From Blattamonas nauphoetae (lineage: Eukaryota > Preaxostyla > Oxymonadida): 64,000 bases of DNA. The notes under the pieces were generated by a model. That model was not told where the DNA came from, ran no database searches, and saw nothing but the letters and a program-made list of their open reading frames with translations. The stretch lies in NCBI GenBank assembly GCA_033064195.1, contig JARBJD010000048.1, positions 1-64,000 on the forward strand, written 5' to 3'. This document shows, piece by piece, positions 63,401 through 64,000 of this stretch (position 1 is its first letter; every line of letters starts with the position of its first letter). A program made the translations under genes and the position numbers.

Positions 63401-63935
63401 AGGAAGAACCAATTGACGGAGAGGAAGGTGGTGATTTTGCTTGATGACGTGATGAGGACAGAGAGGGATGTTGGAAAGGGCGTGGATTGCACAGAACAAC
63501 TTTTCCAAAAGATCCTTTTCCAAAGATGCCCTCCTTCAAAGAATAACGTTGTGAGAAATCAACTCGCGGATATTTCAATTTTGAGAAGTCAGACTTCTTC
63601 GATGGAAGGACGAATCGATTATCGAGCATGCCTGGTCCACCCTGTGCGTCCTGAGCGGGCGGAAAATCATTGTGTCCGGTAGGAGGGGGAGAAAACAACT
63701 GTTGGAGCATATCGGAATATCCTTGAGAATCTTTCATGAAAGCAGATGAATTTGCGTTCGACGAGAATTCACCCGTGTGAGATCCGGATGATGAGTTCTT
63801 ACTACGCGTATTATAAGATGAAACAGACCCATTTTGTGTCAATGTTTGGTTAAAAGGATCCAGAGATGGAGTGAGGGGTGTTTTGGGTGAAGTTTTGGAT
63901 CTGTACTGTGGGTTGATTGCATCAAGCTCGTCCAT
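57408..63935 (-). CDS. AGC-family kinase fused to a C-terminal WD40 domain (2,175 aa)
   Basis: One intron-free frame. Residues 131-150 hold GKGSFGKVV, Lys227 is in AVKILA, 324-331 is HRDLKPEN, and 344-346 is DLG instead of DFG. Then come TFCGTVEYVAPEVV and DVISHPFF, an AGC-type core. Two long inserts interrupt it: about 70 Ser-rich residues before Lys227, and about 90 residues between DLG and the activation-loop Thr. A Lys/Glu/Arg coiled coil lies at about 1215-1315. From about 1640 to the end there are WD40-type units (SFHPSGSYFASASYDRTVALWNT, GGDGRVCLWDV, SWNPEGTIVASCSTDRNLVL). The WD40 part loosely recalls THOC3/TEX1. Kinase substrates unknown. Confidence 0.75.
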   Translation of the reverse strand: MDELDAINPQYRSKTSPKTPLTPSLDPFNQTLTQNGSVSSYNTRSKNSSSGSHTGEFSSNANSSAFMKDSQGYSDMLQQLFSPPPTGHNDFPPAQDAQGGPGMLDNRFVLPSKKSDFSKLKYPRVDFSQRYSLKEGIFGKGSFGKVVLCNPRPFQHPSLSSSRHQAKSPPSSPSIGSSLSPSLSSHRNNSFNRNSLQDHKQLHRTISIANPGLPPAINIRTPTLAVKILALDYLRSSSMEGYARTEGATLLYIRNGLPYHPNIIQTYEVVEDNEALYIVMEFLSGGELLQRILKCKDFSQDDAVFYLAEFALAITALHNLGIVHRDLKPENLMLGEDGHLRVIDLGVARRVYIPNVMREKLTRHHEHIQKLQDEGNEIGQNSFSFQFGGASTSDSPDSDEFPILAPEYLPNPSVLPPLHPDPSQPLTANNFFSTLSHQPNMLSTFCGTVEYVAPEVVRGDSYSFSVDWWAFGCLAYELFLGVSPFVGQGVQQTYEKILGGEIYWPYGFPEDAKDLIKKLLILNPAKRLGIGVTTEIGPDGKPVQRLYSRGQDVISHPFFNRVDFSTLKQQPPPITGVENPKYDESGIQSLLSAKEYEAERERSRKLMVARYVEPVELTKQRDVETRTKTLRELYSDLTQLPDRVRPVYSLVYSTIFERTRQAKFLTKLGEKVRRGIEIETLTRANPDVGEKPTGAELDTVLDKVLKAVLPPQMQDFTVTHPLWSSAPTSEILPPSPSPREPTFSLMSTRSGNSLGDTNFFSTFSNSPEFTVNPSTNAILVNGSSTVCQNTLGMLTFTFTPNFTLKTHTNRKQLVSLSRIHKHDYRIKIIKHKEWLKGERELREKVTGYSQYGSSVSSTNPIKKPTDVFRSVQSNTVVFAAKDNKALTRRSTFQTGMQFGGSKKNTHQYATMSRAETGTRSEPTGKAKSTAGIQDVMELFSPPQTSPKMSSNTSDDTADDSLAELTFKSKNRSSRVFDSRHQGPVDKPSPLSISTTLTRKTQSRRASANLKDSLVIPTHSPQLSPLTRRVIQQAQIELKDSPTFSVSHTFFIFTPLTQKSPLLLTRLTSCNDTTLTLTSLNSLPLRTFLFSDPNAKAKPQPSPQSTMVWNSNPLLNKTGKTVQIRHKKSPSVIHIVSVEDDQQDPTHRLDVTPDSSPPTTAQSSPKAKPLQIMFLPEPVKEEKKESPPVQKPPVSMKTLTHTLNPLALAAKQKKKAMGKIPDGSAKKEEEQVEEERKRKEEEERKEEERRKEEERRKEEERMKEEERRREEQRQREEEEHRKAEEKRIEEEKRKEEERRREEERKAAEEPKSSNTPTLETDPQFTTPPQAERNAGSRRQYDSKRRDKHARHSLNDVLFTPPTPQNSQLDDSVETIESIDAVVPESESPMPTFGEAEDPSEADRMEEKCQETGYTGQSLVTLPTLPPAPLIRLFTQSLPFLFSLSATQSKTLSSSAASQMGMSFSHPILHTRWSSDGCSLAVGCKFQITVSFVRPTLERRRVEISHKREEHERRLDIQKRKQQLKDEQKMSLPPSITNTPSPTRQSTASFDNLARQSIPSRSSIDYLTFPTSQFNATQKYQQGTYPFFSAPLRSFNWNTFESPECPQLTYVSTTATLNTAKSSRPDRVPPIPAYSHKSSAFLTFLEFSPTEPLLLFDLRNHIGMLDFSVSASTPAFTQIAHHKLPVTAVSFHPSGSYFASASYDRTVALWNTDLKKCIASSSSFQSRAIYVPQRANSPSQNVFGSNSQLASYSHLSYISGLHWQPAGTASIIASSGGDGRVCLWDVGSLSGGESVLSSLPHSTGQSPAIGVYQVHSAPIGSLSWNPEGTIVASCSTDRNLVLIDPTINPTVVSSRSPLSPFNSPVVSSSAVRCITFAHPLKKLGWSLDGQYLGVSGRGVVSVLDMRQMEVVATFPHTHLSSSGPTIGTNQTIPHFMPERGRRNDERNIAKTGGLGIGVGSGTGTGSEDLIEWNDEGEMAFVGDDGNVLVFSTKTGTLRHVGQSNRDTLDDEEFDLRDYESEQNTNPVDDAESSMSLSQEDVYSLNSEMLFEKRSGDDEDIIFTSDDPPLNSTTHSLDPSDPFMGFSTLAETPSQRRTPEASHSERHSPMESTFSSLHTTSSQRSNPILTFSSSSYPSGSVSCFAWSPHTPFPALALGSYAKSVTVWGTESDETGSDP

Positions 63936-64000
63936 GATTGATATGGAGGTAAATTGACCAAATGGGGTGTTCCGTGATCCTGTTTCTGACCGGGATCGTG

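Noticed and set aside
1-64000. CRISPR arrays, rRNA or tRNA genes, bacterial operons
   Set aside because: No regular direct repeat-spacer arrays, no rRNA or tRNA cores; gene structure is eukaryotic.

Overview
The window reads as a gene-dense protist chromosome whose left fifth is occupied by a virus-like mobile element. Host genes are recognisably eukaryotic (Arp2, a GSK-3-type kinase, a Rab7-type GTPase, importin beta, a B-type cyclin, a C9orf72-like protein). Most introns I could place by keeping a known protein in frame are only 29-50 nt. TAA, TAG and TGA all serve as stops. A very large secreted beta-helix protein and the mix of genes suggest a metamonad, most likely an oxymonad of the Blattamonas/Monocercomonoides kind. 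That assignment is an inference, not a database result.

Region 1 (1 to about 11.1 kb, possibly to 13.4 kb) is a Polinton/Maverick-like element whose left end lies outside the window. It carries an rve-type integrase, a packaging-type ATPase, two related capsid-like proteins, two small related hydrophobic proteins, several unknown proteins and a fibre-like protein with an S74 chaperone domain. Almost every gene is preceded by the same T-rich/A/T-rich box. The visible part looks young and largely whole, with about one break.

Region 2 (11.1-19.2 kb) is a transposon graveyard. It holds non-coding repeats, a three-repeat protein, a Merlin-type (IS1595-like) transposase remnant followed in the same frame by an OTU-like protease domain, a 593 bp long-TIR foldback element with TTA target duplication, a small tandem repeat, a 2.5 kb element with perfect 8 bp target duplications, and a broken copy of the surface-protein gene.

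Region 3 (19.3-38.6 kb) holds the 2,646-residue surface protein, a GSK-3-like kinase with eight tiny introns, a proline-rich protein, a large DIL-like protein and importin beta.

Region 4 (38.9-42.4 kb) is one gene for a mannose-6-phosphate-receptor-homology (MRH) type membrane protein. Three separate DNA transposons, each flanked by a target duplication, sit in its exons. Removing all three, plus two ordinary introns, leaves one open frame of 281 residues.

Region 5 (42.4-64 kb) begins with about 3 kb where I find no secure gene. Compact housekeeping genes follow: Rab7-like, a two-TM membrane protein, Arp2, a ubiquitin-E2/UEV-like protein, C9orf72-like, a Ser/Pro-rich protein, an importin-alpha-like ARM protein, cyclin B, and a 2,175-residue AGC kinase joined to a WD40 domain. 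Three gene pairs are divergent with only 20, 32 and 52 bp between start codons.
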